A program made the translations under genes and the position numbers. A stretch of DNA of 64,000 bases from Tachypleus tridentatus. Its lineage: Eukaryota; Arthropoda; Merostomata; Xiphosura; Limulidae. The notes below the pieces were generated by a model. The model saw only the letters and a program-made list of their open reading frames with translations, did not search any database and was not told the DNA's origin. Of the stretch, positions 24,475 through 37,200 are shown piece after piece. Position 1 is the stretch's first letter. Every line of letters begins with the position of its first letter. The stretch is from positions 68,687,558 to 68,751,557 of the forward strand of contig NC_134825.1 in assembly GCF_004210375.1 (NCBI RefSeq), read 5' to 3'.

Positions 24475-25177
24475 AAACCTTTATTGCAATTTTCATAAAG
24501 TAATTTCACACAAAAACATTTACATTTTAAGTAAAACAGTTTTATGAACATCACAGGAAGCATATTTAGTTTTAACTTCAATAAATGACTGAAACTTGCA
24601 TGTAATACTTTAATTATATACAGTGTTATTAACAAATAAAATTTCTCTACAGTAATCCCTATAAATGTTAAAGCAGTAGTCTAAAAAAGTAAAACGTTTT
24701 AATATTCTCACTCTATAGTAAAGCTAATCAAGTGATTGATGAAAACAAAGAGTATGGTAAATATCAAAACATGACATTAAAACAAATCACAAGAAAAAAG
24801 TTGTATCAAAATTATATTTTTGCAAATGACATTTTACATTTTTCATCAAAACTTTAAAATGACCCAATGTCAAAATGCTAACCAAGGAACAGTAACATCA
24901 TTATTACATAAGCAAGTTACACATTAACCAACTTCACCTAAAGAGCAACTTCTATTCACCTTCTTATGACACTTTACATTAACCACATCTATGCAAATTG
25001 CTTGCTTTAAGGTTGTGGCATCATCTTGTGTCATAAGACTGTATACTATGAATACAAACACTATAATGTTTTAAATTCACTTGGTACTAAGATCAAATGC
25101 AAAATATTTGAAAAAATGATATAACAGGAGTTTATTTTTAATATGTTGAAAGTTTTTTTGTTTTATTAATACAAACA
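24475..25177 (-). other. Presumed SELENON 3' UTR
   Basis: AT-rich sequence after the stop codon. AATAAA hexamers occur on the minus strand near 25165, 25136 and 24484. Using either of the first two would leave a UTR of about 50-70 nt with no room for a SECIS, so the distal site near 24484 is the more sensible end if the SECIS lies here. This is inference only. Confidence 0.4.
24963..25037 (-). promoter_or_regulatory. Candidate SECIS-like stem-loop in the SELENON 3' UTR
   Basis: About 140 nt after the stop, a perfect 10-bp outer helix (CTTATGACAC with GTGTCATAAG on the minus strand) encloses an ATGA, a second helix (GCCACA with TGTGGT) and an apical A-run 12 nt after the ATGA. This resembles helix I, the AUGA core, helix II and the apical AA of a SECIS. 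The 3' half of the non-Watson-Crick quartet should contain GA, but reads TAAT here, so the consensus is not fully met. Confidence 0.3.
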
Positions 25178-25283
25178 CTAAAGTTCATCATGCCTTTTTT
25201 CTGATTCTTGTAGAAATGAATCAGCTCTTCTTAAGGCTTCTTTCAAAAAGCTGTGATATTCTTTTTCCACAGGGTCATGAAAT
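25178..25283 (-). CDS. SELENON: SELENON exon 8: C-terminus ending in HDEL (aa 504-538)
   Basis: The terminal exon follows a 5.67-kb intron. The acceptor has a T-rich tract ending CTATACAG before 25283. It encodes [23 protein letters not shown], which aligns with the EDPSTATYMQFLKEGLRR tail of vertebrate SelN, then [10 protein letters not shown] and TAG at 25180-25178. The HDEL end is a canonical KDEL-receptor ligand. It reads in the only frame that joins to exon 7. It was too short for a simple ORF list and was found by following phase from exon 7. Confidence 0.9.
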
Positions 25284-28200
25284 CTGTATAGAAAAAAAGT
25301 TATAATATGATTGTCAAAAAAAATGACATTTTGTTGTTTTCATACAAATTTTTCAATTACAAACCATTCATTATTTATTCACCTATATAATCAACCAGAA
25401 AATAAATTAATATATATCTTTACTGATCAGACCATTAAATCTTTCACATCTGGATGGCTGGTTGGTTAATTTGGAGTTTTATGGCACAAAGAAGCTGGGC
25501 TATCTGCACCAAACATCCAGTAAAAAGTTAAAATTAAAGTAAATTTAGTAAAATTCATAAATGGAAATTAAGGTAAAACAAAACAAGGTTTAACAAAACG
25601 TAAACAGCGTAAAACCAATGTTAACATCTTGTCTACGGCAGTAAGAGAAAACTACAGTAATACAAGTTGTAAAGGACTTTCTGTAGCATAATTGTAATTA
25701 TCATAATTTGCCAGGAAGATTAACAGGTAAGTACACTGTTAGTCACCTGAAGTTGGCCTTTCCAGTCTTGGTTCAGAGTTATTTGATGTTACGGCCATTT
25801 TCTAATTTCAAATTGAACTAGATGTACTGTGATTCTTAAGAGAGATTCACATTAAAAAAGATTTAATGTGTAAATTAAAAAACTTAATTGGCATTAAAAA
25901 GATCAATGGTCTTTAAAAAACTAAAAAAACATTTCCAAGATAGACAGTGTCACCATCACCAGTAACAATGTCTAACGTTATGGACAAACCTTGGGACAGA
26001 ACATGTTTAAAATGGTGTCGTTGTTGAGAGTCATAACAACAGCAAAAAAGTAAACTATGGCTTATTGTGACCTGAGTGTTACACAGACTACACATTGGTG
26101 CATCAGTTCCAAATAAAAGAAAATGATGAGTTAAAAAACTGTGACCAATGCATAGTCTAGTTAGAACAACTTCCTCTTTCTGATCCTTACAGAAGCAAGA
26201 TGGCCAAAGTCCAATAGAGGGTTTTATCTGGGAAAGCTTGTTTTCGCATTGCTCACTCCTAATCGACTGCCAGCTGACATGGAGCTGAGCCTTGAATACA
26301 GGACCACAGTCCATGTAAGGAACAGGCACAGCAGTAATAGTGCCAGAGCAGATAGATTTAGCTGTGTATAAGCTCTGGACTGGGTAAGTGCAGGAACCCC
26401 ATTACAAAGCTGAAATCCCAGATGATGAATGGGTCCAGCATCTTCAGGCAGAGCCACAGACCAGTGACCCATAGTCTAGTTTTGATCAAAGAACAGCACA
26501 ATATATTGATCTGCTCCCCATGTGGTGGAAGAGTGGACATGGAGGATGTTCAGTGCTCTTGTACATTTGACTCATAGCTACTTGATGTGTGGTATAAAGG
26601 TCAGCTGAAGGTCATAGATAAGTCCCAAGAACTTTGTTTCAGGGACCACAGGTAGCACAACCTCACCAATACGGAGTTCAGGATCAGGGTGAATACCCTG
26701 TTGGTTGAAAAGTGTATGCAAACAGTTTTAGAGAGAAAAAGTTAAAGCCTTTTGCTGTGGTCCACTTCAGTAAACGATTGAGGGCAGTCTGTAGCTGCTG
26801 CTCAGTATATCTCATGTTCAACAACTGACATGAGATGTGAAAGTCATCAGCATAGAGCTCATTTGCAACAGTAAGAGGGAGTTGTTCAGTAATGGCATTA
26901 ATATTTATACTGAAAAGTGTGACACTCAAGACACAGTCTTGAGGGCTCCAAGTTCCTGTATAAAAGAACAGGAAAGTGTTGAGCCCACACGAACTTGGAA
27001 TCTCCTGTCCATTAAAATATTTTTAATAAAAATAAGCAAATGGTTACATAACCCATATAAATGGAGGTCTCAAAAAATGCCATATGCCATGTTGTATCAT
27101 AAGCTTTTTCAATGTCAAATAATATTGATACAAGATGTTGTCCTTTGAGAAAGGATTCTCTGACTGACATTTCAAGTCGAATCAGGTGGTCCATGGTGGA
27201 GTGCTGTCGTCGGAACCCACATGAGGTGGGCGCATCTAGATGGATGTAATTTCCCATGAAAATTGAAATTGTACCACTAAATAAATTTGACAATAAAATT
27301 CTAGTTGTTTCTCTATAAAATGAGAAAAAAAACTACAACCACAGAATTAAAATTTATTCTATAAAAACATATTTATTTTATATATAAAAATAAAAGGAAC
27401 TTGCAAATTTTTGGTTTGAAGTTGATTTTAGTATACTCTCAATAAAATCATCAGTGACTGAGAATTTCTTGAATTTTTTCAGAGCATAATATGGCACTCA
27501 TAGCCCTCTAAAGAGAAAGTCATGATATTTTTGAACAAAATATCCTTAACCAATTCTTGTAACTAGAAATAAAAGTGAAGTTTTTATCAATACTTAGCCA
27601 ATCACCATTTCTAAACCTTGATTATCACTGTGTGGTGTTATTACCTATATCTCACTGTTAGGAACACATGACTGTTTCAACTTAAGTACAACACAGGTGT
27701 TAAATTTAGTTATTTTTGGAAGAGAGTTTATCACAGGTTTGTTTACATATCTGTTTACAAATTATACATACATGTGACTGTTTCAATTTAAATATAACAT
27801 AGGTAATACATTTAGTTATTTTTAGAAACAATAGTTTATTAAAGGCTTGTTTACCCAACTGTTTAGAAATTATATGTTGTAAATTGGCTATTGTTGTATA
27901 ATTTTCATCCGTTATAAGAACCTTCTAAATTTTTCAAATGGTTTTAATTAAGTAGCATTGCATCATAATATCTTGTAGTGTGTCGAAAATTCTATGCCTC
28001 TGTTGAGCTATAAATATGCTAAAAATGTAGTTTAAGTTACTTAGATCTGGATAGATAGTTTGTTAGATCTACACCACATGACTGTGACTATAGCCATAAA
28101 GATTGTATTGTGGTGCTTTTTGAAGTGAACTCATCAAAGATTGTATTGTATTATCATAGGAGGGAAGAATAAGTTGTCTTTTCAAATTGTGCTCTCAAGT

Positions 28201-31200
28201 AATTAAATCAGCCAGTGTGGACTTTGACAAAAAAAAATAAAAAAATCAAGGCTTTGGATACAACTGTGGTAGCTAACAGCATAAGTAGTAAATTTCAAAG
28301 TGAAATCACTATTGATTGTGTTGTAATATACAGAACAGAGTAGAATAATTCATTTTGTCAAACTGTGTTCTAAAGCAATTGAATCAGCTTGTATGGACTT
28401 TGATGAAAAAGAGGAGTATTCAAAGTTCTGGATACAAATGTGATAACCAAAAGTATGACAAACATTTATATATATACATTTGACTTGTTTTTATATACTA
28501 TTTTAACACAAGTGGACTGTGTGTTGCTTATTTATTGTTGACATTTGTTGTCAACAAGTCACAGACACTTACTGTAAAAAATCTTACCCATACACAAACA
28601 TTTGAGACTCAGCTTTGAAAAGTCAGAAGTTAGCAACCTAAGCATGTTATGAAAGCTCTTTTTCCTTTCTTTTCAATTGTAAAAACCAAGCAAAAAGGCT
28701 TCCAGTTCAGTAGAGATTAGCATAGAGAACAGAACCTGGTGATAAAAGTTAAGATTGGTGACATTTTGCTATAAAAAACAGTGTTTGTAACAGCTTCCAC
28801 TAGAATTACAGTCCTAATTTTCTTTATAGCTTCAAAGAGCATGCTTTATTGTTTCATAATGCAATTGAATTGCAATGTTAAAGTATTGTAAGAAAATAAA
28901 TTATTTTTTGTTGAGAAAGGTGATGTAGGCTTAGTTAAATCATTTTGTACTTGATCCTATTAAGTTTTGTTGACAAGGTTCTTATTTTAGGCATCACTTG
29001 CATTATGTAATATCAGCCTAAGTAACTGTTTGAATAAGGAAACAAATTAACCAAAAATAAATGAAAATGCTCTGCCCACCAAGGGTATTGAAATCCAATT
29101 TCTAGCATTGTAAGTCTGGAGACAGACTGGAGGGGGCGTATTAAATGGTGATTATAAAGAAAGTCTTAGTTCAGCATGTCATATTTCACAAAGAGTATGG
29201 CTTAGGAAGGTGAAATTTCACAAGAATGTTAAGGATATCATGCAGATGCAAATATCACAATTGTTACATGTTGCCATCAGGAGTGCCACATTGGTTTCTT
29301 TCACATATTTCCCATGAGTGTAAATGGGCCTGACAAACATGTAGAGAGGTGAATGAATAAAATGTTATTGTACCAAAATATGCAATGTTGAGGCAGTTCA
29401 CAGAGAATGCTGTAGTGTGTAACTTCCATATCTCGACATCACTGATCATATTGGGCCTTGTTCCAGTGTTGCTGTGTGCAAGTTCATAAAAACATGTGAA
29501 GAGTCAGGTTGCACATGTGCTAAGCCATGCACAGACAGACAACTGACCCATACAGAAATAATCATAAATGTCAACCATATCAGACAAGAACAACACTAAA
29601 AGAGCTTGAATCCAGCAGCATGTTATAACAGCCAGTGTTTGAATTTTCTAATTTCAATTGTTTGCAAAGCTCCTCAATGAATTTTGCAGATGTTTTCTTA
29701 CAATCAATACCACATTCCAGCACTGAAGGAAACAGATTTAACAAGAAGTGTTAATTTTCCACCATTGTTTTTGAAAAGACTGAAAGTTGATGACCAGTGG
29801 TCTGCAAATATATCTTAAGGACTGACAAAGCACACTTAATCCTTTCTAGAAATGTCATTAGCACAACTACATTATCTGGTCAGAAATTAATCCACATGTA
29901 ACTTGATGAAACAAGTTTGGAAGAAGCACTTTCAGAACAGAATCATTTCATGTCATTTTCCTTGTGAATAGTCACCATATTCATCAGACAGGACACCAGT
30001 CAATTTCTAGTTATGAGGTACCTGAAGTTACAACAATACCGTGAGAAGTATCACCTGATTCCATGCCTTAAGAATGCATTTGTCCAGGTAGTGGCCAGCA
30101 AAACAGATGAAATGGTTGTTGTTGGCGAGATGTCCATTGTCACATGGACGCAATGCAATTTGGGCACTAAAGGAGAACATTTTGAATGCTACAGTGACTG
30201 ATTAGACATGTGATGAAAGTGGCAACATGTGGAATTTGCACCCACATGATACTTTCAAGTTGTGAAACTGTGTAAGATATAATGTGCTGAGTTGCAAAAC
30301 GTTTTTCATAATTACCTTATAAACTGCATATTAGTGTTGTAATGACAGATGACATACTATTATTTTTTAAATGATGTCATTTGTATACACTTAATACAAT
30401 ATTTTGTAAATCCTTATTCTTCTTACAGATCAATTGATTTAAAGCTCTTGAGACAGTTCCAAGAATAGAAGTTGAAAACTTGGCTCAATATATGTTGCAA
30501 ATGGAGATAAGAGCCTGGTTCTTATTATTTTTTGTTACTTTAAACCTTACTTTTCCATTTCTTGCTATTATGTTTTTCTTCCATTTGCATGTACAGCTTT
30601 TATAATAATTGATAAGGAATTAGTGATCCTGATTACAAGGGAGCTTTGAGGAAACTGTCCAACTTATTCTTATGTAACCAATCAGGAAATTCCAAATTTC
30701 CAACATATCATTGTGTAAGATCAATTTCCACAACTTTCTGATATCATCAAAATACTTCCAAAGTTTAATGATCACATTCATTTTCCAATGTTATAATGAT
30801 AAATTGAGATTATATCTAACTCTAGTATTTTCTAGTTTCATGACAAACAAACTTGGAAACTTATTAGTTAGTAAACTAACATTATCAGCATTCTGGACTA
30901 CACCATGAAAAATCTGTTTAGGAATTTTACAGCATATGTTTAATAATGATACTTACCCTTTCAAGATTGAGAAATCAATAATTTGATCACCAAAATCAAG
31001 AAGTGTGTTAGCATTAATATGATGAACAACTGTTCCATTTGGGAAGACAACCAAAGATTCCACTGGGAAATTATAATCTTTAAGAACAGATTCAGCAAGA
31101 TGGGATTCCAGGTCAGGTGGATTTCTGGATTTCAAGATCTGAGTTGCAAAGAAATATCTATTTTATGATGCTAGTACAATTAGTTAAAGAATAAATGAAA

Positions 31201-34200
31201 ACATTTAGAGTGTACATTGTTTCCTTCCAATAAGTAGAAAATTGTATCAATTGGTACAGAAATGATTTGATGTATAAGTGCAATAAATATAAAAATATTA
31301 CTACAATGAACTCACTCTAAATGATAAAAAGAATCTCTTGTTACATATGTACTACAACAGCATGCAGAAATGAAATATAACCTGTTAAGGTAGCAAATCC
31401 TTTAAAAAATGTTAAAGACTAGAAGTACACTTAATCATATCATAAAAAAGGAAAAAACTACACTATTTTAGTTTAAGTATCATTTTGACTAAGTAGCCAA
31501 TTGGTTCATTTCAAATTTCAATTTCTTGATGGTAAGAAGATACTAAAAATTAGCCTCTCTGATGAAAAAAATGTCTATAGTTACAACTTGATCATGCATT
31601 GTTAATGCATGACATTATGCTTAAACTGCCCTTGATCCTTCAGTTCAAATGATCTTTGATGCACTCACAAAAATAATGAGTGGTATACCTTGTCATTTTT
31701 TCCCTCCTTCATATTATCACATCAATTACAAGCTTTATTGGGTTTTCAAATTAAAAAAAAATTAGTTGTATTATTAAGAAATATGTTCACAGGTTCACTT
31801 AACCTGTATTTATAAATCACTGCAGTGTCTTTATCAGTGAAACAGTATTTAAAATAGATGAAAGGTAATGAACTTTTTTCTTCACTTGTATTAGGCCAGT
31901 ATAGAATTTAGGATTTATTGTCAAATTAATATGTTTCATAATATTCTAGTCTAACAAGGATCATGACAAACCTTACACAACATACAAATCTCATATCTAA
32001 TTAATATTAATAGCATTTTGTAATTCAGCTAGCCTATTAAGTCCTAAATATTTAACAAAAAAAACTTTGTCAGCAGCAGTATACAACAGACAGAAATTGC
32101 AGTTAAAATATTATTATGAAATCTTCTCTTTTTTTACTGGAACCTTGTATTTTGCCACCTAAGAATGAGATAATTAATGTGATTTCTAGTCACATTGTGA
32201 TATTCTACAATTTGAATAAACTGAAAACTTACTTCTAAATCTGACACCAATGCCCAAGTGCTAACAAAATAATTTTGAAGAAGTTGAAGATTGGGCGGAC
32301 TTGCAAGAGCTCCATCTCGCAAAGTCCGCCCAGATCCTCAGCAGGATTGGTCATCTAAAGCTCCCCAAAGTAACACAGCATGAACAAGTTTGTTGTAAGT
32401 TTGTGCTCGACTAAAAGCATCTGTGAAATTATAGTATGTGACCTAAAAGAAAAGAAATAATATCTACTTTTGAATCAATTAAAGTTCACAATACTAACTA
32501 AATACACACAAAACCATACATAGGAAATGCATATTTGAATTTTGATCTTGTTGTAACAAGCATCAACATACATTTGTAATACATTGTCTTATGGTAACAG
32601 TTTCTGATATAAATAATATACACATTTACAAGAACAAACTACTTATTCCTTAACATTCTTGGAATAAAAGTACAAGAAAGATATACATCACTTTATAGAT
32701 CAGAATAAATTAATATGTTCTTCACCCATTCATCATTAAGTTCAGAACATTTCTACCTTTCTTTTTCATCTTACAAATATATATATATGTAATACTCACA
32801 CTGATGCATGTTCATGGGTACATACAATCATTAAAACAATATGAACTTCACAATAACTATATATTTATACATGTGTAGATTTTTTTCTAAGTTCTCCGAT
32901 TTAAATCAACTATTTTTATTCTTAAACAAGCTTTAAAATTTTAAATTTATTAAAGGAATTTCAACAACTCTGATGAAACTATGGACAATGAAGAAGTAGT
33001 CATGTTGAAGTGCAAAGGGAAAGCAAAAAAGTTTTACAAAGAAAAAATGCTATAAATCAGTAACACTTTTCTTGTGGAATGGATCATCAGTGTAAAGATG
33101 TTCCAGAGATGCTTTAAATCTTCAATAAAACTAATATAATAATGTTAAAATAGGACATTGTAATTTCTCAAGTATAAATAAAATGCTCCACAGCAACAAT
33201 CACTCAAAATCATTTCAATGCATTTATGGCACTGGTTGATAGAGATGAAACATTTTTTTCAAATGAACAACTGGAACTTGTTTAACTTTATGAGTTTACA
33301 CAGCCAATTCATAATACCTCTATGATCTGTGAACATCTTTTCTTATTTAATAAATTTTACTGTTATGTTTCTTTTTTTCTTTTAATGCCAATTTTGTCAT
33401 CAAATGTCAGAGAGCTAATAGAAAACACAATGTCTTCAACTCAAAGAAACAGTAGAGTAAAACAAAATTTCAAGAGAACTGTTAGGTACATTCAGGAGGA
33501 AGTCAAGCAATAATAGGAGAAGATCAATTCAGATAATGTGTAATTGTATGACAAATTAGGGCAAACAATTCCTCACTTGTGTGTCCCCAACCTCAAGCTT
33601 GTAATTGTGCTGATAGCAGGTTGTGGAATATCTGAAGTGGTAATATTAACTTTTTATTCATAATAAAATGATAAAAATATGAAACTTATTCAAATACAAG
33701 AAAAGAACAACTGAGGTTAGTTATCACTGAGTTTTTAAAAAATAAAACGTTATGGAAAGATAGAAGTGGTCTTTCTAGTTCATAAAAAATTAAAAAGAAA
33801 AATGTATGACAAGAGCACAATAAAAATGTCTTGACTAAAGCACTGATTAATGAGAAGAGACAGTTCAGTTGAATCAATAGCTATCAGAAGAGTCAGGAGA
33901 GTTTGTTACACTCCTATCAGTGGAGGGTTGTTACACAATGATTATGCATGCAAGATACAGATGAATCATAATAATCATGGATAGTGTTTGAGTGTAAGAC
34001 TTGTGATAAAAATTGTTGTATATAGGGAGCAGCACTGAATGAGAATAGCTAATGTTTTCATTATCACTGGATAATGGGTAATAAGATTATTAAAACATAT
34101 CACAAATTAAATTAGAAATAATTAACTAACCACTTATTAGATTTATATTGTATGTAGTTTAAAATAAGAAATACATCAGAATAATATTCAATAAATAAGG

Positions 34201-37200
34201 ACTTGAATCATCAGAATATTCTACCATTGCCTAACATACTCATATGAAATGTAAAGCTATTCTTTGGGAAGTGCATTGTTTAGAGGCAAGACTTCTCAAA
34301 GTTGAGCAGAAATGAAAATCAGAAGATATTTTTATTTTGCCATGCGGGTTACCCTAAATAAACATCACAAAATGAAAAATAACAATTTTAAAATATTTTT
34401 GATTTAAAGATTGTTGAAATACAGTAAAGATTGTGGTATGATAACAGTCTGCATTTCCTGCTTCTTATTACAATAGTTTTTTAGATTTTGTTAGTTATCC
34501 TCATAATGTGCAGATGTCACATAACATCTGGCAAAGAAAAAAAATCAGACTATCCTGCTTTCATTCCAGTTGCTTATGTTCTTTGTCGTCATCTTCAGAT
34601 AACACCTAACATGCCTGCACATGATAAATTACGTGATGGCTCATGGTTACAACCCCTTTTATGCTTGAATAGAAACAATTAGTCATTTGGATAACACTAG
34701 GGTAGAAAAGTCTGACATTTCCACATTATTTAGACAATATAGGTTTATTCAGTTTTATATAAAATCTTGGCCAATAAAGTTTGAAGAACAAGCTAAACAT
34801 AACTGTCCAGCACCCTAAGCAAATATACACAATATTTTTGTGTTATCAAATAAATATTGTTCATTGTTTTACAGTGTCCAGTCTTTACTTTTTCTCATAA
34901 ACTCAGCTTTGCAAAACATACAGAAATTCTCTATAATAAATATCTTGTCAAATCTCCTGTTACTCAGCAGACCTATCTTGTCATTCTAAGTAAAATCAGT
35001 TTTACCCAAGTAAACATATAAAACTGACTTAAAAATCTGTGGCTCAAAAAAAAATCTGGCACAACTGACTAAAGAAATACAAAAAGCCAGAAGAAACCTC
35101 ACCCATAAGTATATACTGTTGTATTTAACATTCATCAGTATACCAAAATAGTAGTATCTTTAAATTGTACAGACAATTATATTAATGACTGAACAGAAAA
35201 CATCAAAAAGCTAATAACTTAATTATTTTGATTACATTAAGAGCAATTCAATAAAAGTGGATTATTTAGCTTCTATTAAAGTATTAATTTGAATGATATT
35301 CTAGTTGTTAATGATATTACACGTAATTATACAAACCTGTTTAAATGGATACATTAGTCTCTCTAAAAGCTTATAGGCTTCCTTATATGGTATCTCCTGT
35401 GTCCACTGTAACACCTCATTAACTTCTTTATCATGATGTGCATCTTGACTAGTCTGAATATTCTGTCTTTCTTTGCTGAATGAGGAATCAATATATTCTA
35501 ATGACATTTGAGGAATATACCCAATATCAACTTCCATGTCCTCAGTCTCACTAGGTCCATTCAACCATTCCATGTCTATTTAAAACATAACAAGTACATG
35601 AAAATAATACAACTCAATAAATACCAAATCAATACAATTGCAAAAACGTGGCTTAATCACTATCATTAAAGAAACTCTAAAGTCAATATGTAAAAGAAAC
35701 TTTATACAGGAATGAATACATGCAGAAATTTAAAAATTTTATCAGTTACTCTATAGACTAGCACTAGCAATTTATTGTTGTGTTTCAGTCTGTTTTACAT
35801 AAATATCTTAAGATCTACCATATTCTATAATGGGATTCAATAATGAATTGCACTTAACTTCAATATTGTAAAAATTTTAGATTAAACTAACTGCTCTCTA
35901 CAAGAAAGGAATCATAACTGCTTGTATTAAAACTTCTCAAGGTTTAAGTATCAAATTTACTCCTAAGACCAATAATATGCGAGAAATCAGCATTTTAAAA
36001 ATAAGTCAATCTGTTGAATAAAGCAAAATAAACTTACCAACATTAAGTTTCCTGTCTGTTGGAACTTCCATTTTAAAATGTTTAATAACATTGCCACTTC
36101 TACTAATAATTAATTGCCCTCTAAACTGTGCTGGAGTAAACCAAAATGGATATTTTGGTGGTTCATTCAACTGAAATTCTGCATGAAGCCTATATTTTGA
36201 AAAATAATTGTTAGAAAACAAAACCACAATTCAACAGCAAGGTTTCACAGAATTTATTGTACTACATATGTAAGATAAAAATAATTAACAAAACGTACAA
36301 ATGGATGCTCACAATGCATTAAATAGTCAATATGAAGCTCGAGTACTTACTAAAAAGATCTAAATGTTCATACTTTATATTCAAATATTCATATTTGAAT
36401 AACAAATTCTTGCATGCCTATATGCTTGTTCTTTGAAAGCAGTTACGAAGCATAAAAAACTTATAACATTACATTTTGAAATTTCACTAGTACAGAATCT
36501 AAGACCAAAACACTGATATTAAATAAAACTAGAAAATGATAAAATAACTGCCTTGACCATGACTCTTTTTAAATGCATTTTTAACACTCAAATGTCAAAA
36601 TCAACAAACTTTTATACATCCTTCAAGAATATGATCAAATTAGAAGTACACTTTTCACTGGAGTTTAAGCAATGGAAACGATTGAACATATCTTTTAAAG
36701 CAACTACAATGCGAGTCAGAATCAACAGAGAATTCTCAGTACTGCACACTAATTAAAAATAGTTATGAAATGTATTCTACACTCAACATTGTATTTGTTT
36801 ACCCTCATTTTTGCACTTTATGAAATTTAAACATGTGCACTATATAAACATACCATCACACAGACAGCATCACAAACCACAGATCCCAGACTCCACTTCC
36901 ATTCTCTACAAATGATACAATGACATGAAACTTGAGGAGAAAGAGTCCTTTACAAGAACAGCATTTTATAAACTTCTGACCAACTGTACATACACCAGCA
37001 GAGCAGTTCCCTCAGCAACCTGATAAAGGTCTCGGCATAAAGACTAAAGCACTGACTATTCCTATGCTTCAAACAAGGTTATTCTTTTGAAGTACCCTGT
37101 TGGTACTGCAGAGTCCAAGGACTATTTTTCATTAATTTTATATTCCTAACAAAAGTCCATGTAGAAGAAATTCTTCTTGTTGGGTAGTACATGATTTTGA

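Noticed and set aside
24780-24905. Alternative SECIS starts (ATGA on the minus strand near 24844 and 24901)
   Set aside because: No stable helix II and no GA-containing partner at the required distance; pairing is only A/T runs.
30013-30201. 62-codon plus-strand frame inside SELENON intron 7, in a slightly more GC-rich patch
   Set aside because: Could be a decayed element (29280-30200), but nothing in it could be assigned on either strand.
32134-32322. Apparent separate ORF starting at 32322
   Set aside because: It starts at TTG and is the part of SELENON exon 6 after the UGA, plus intron read-through.
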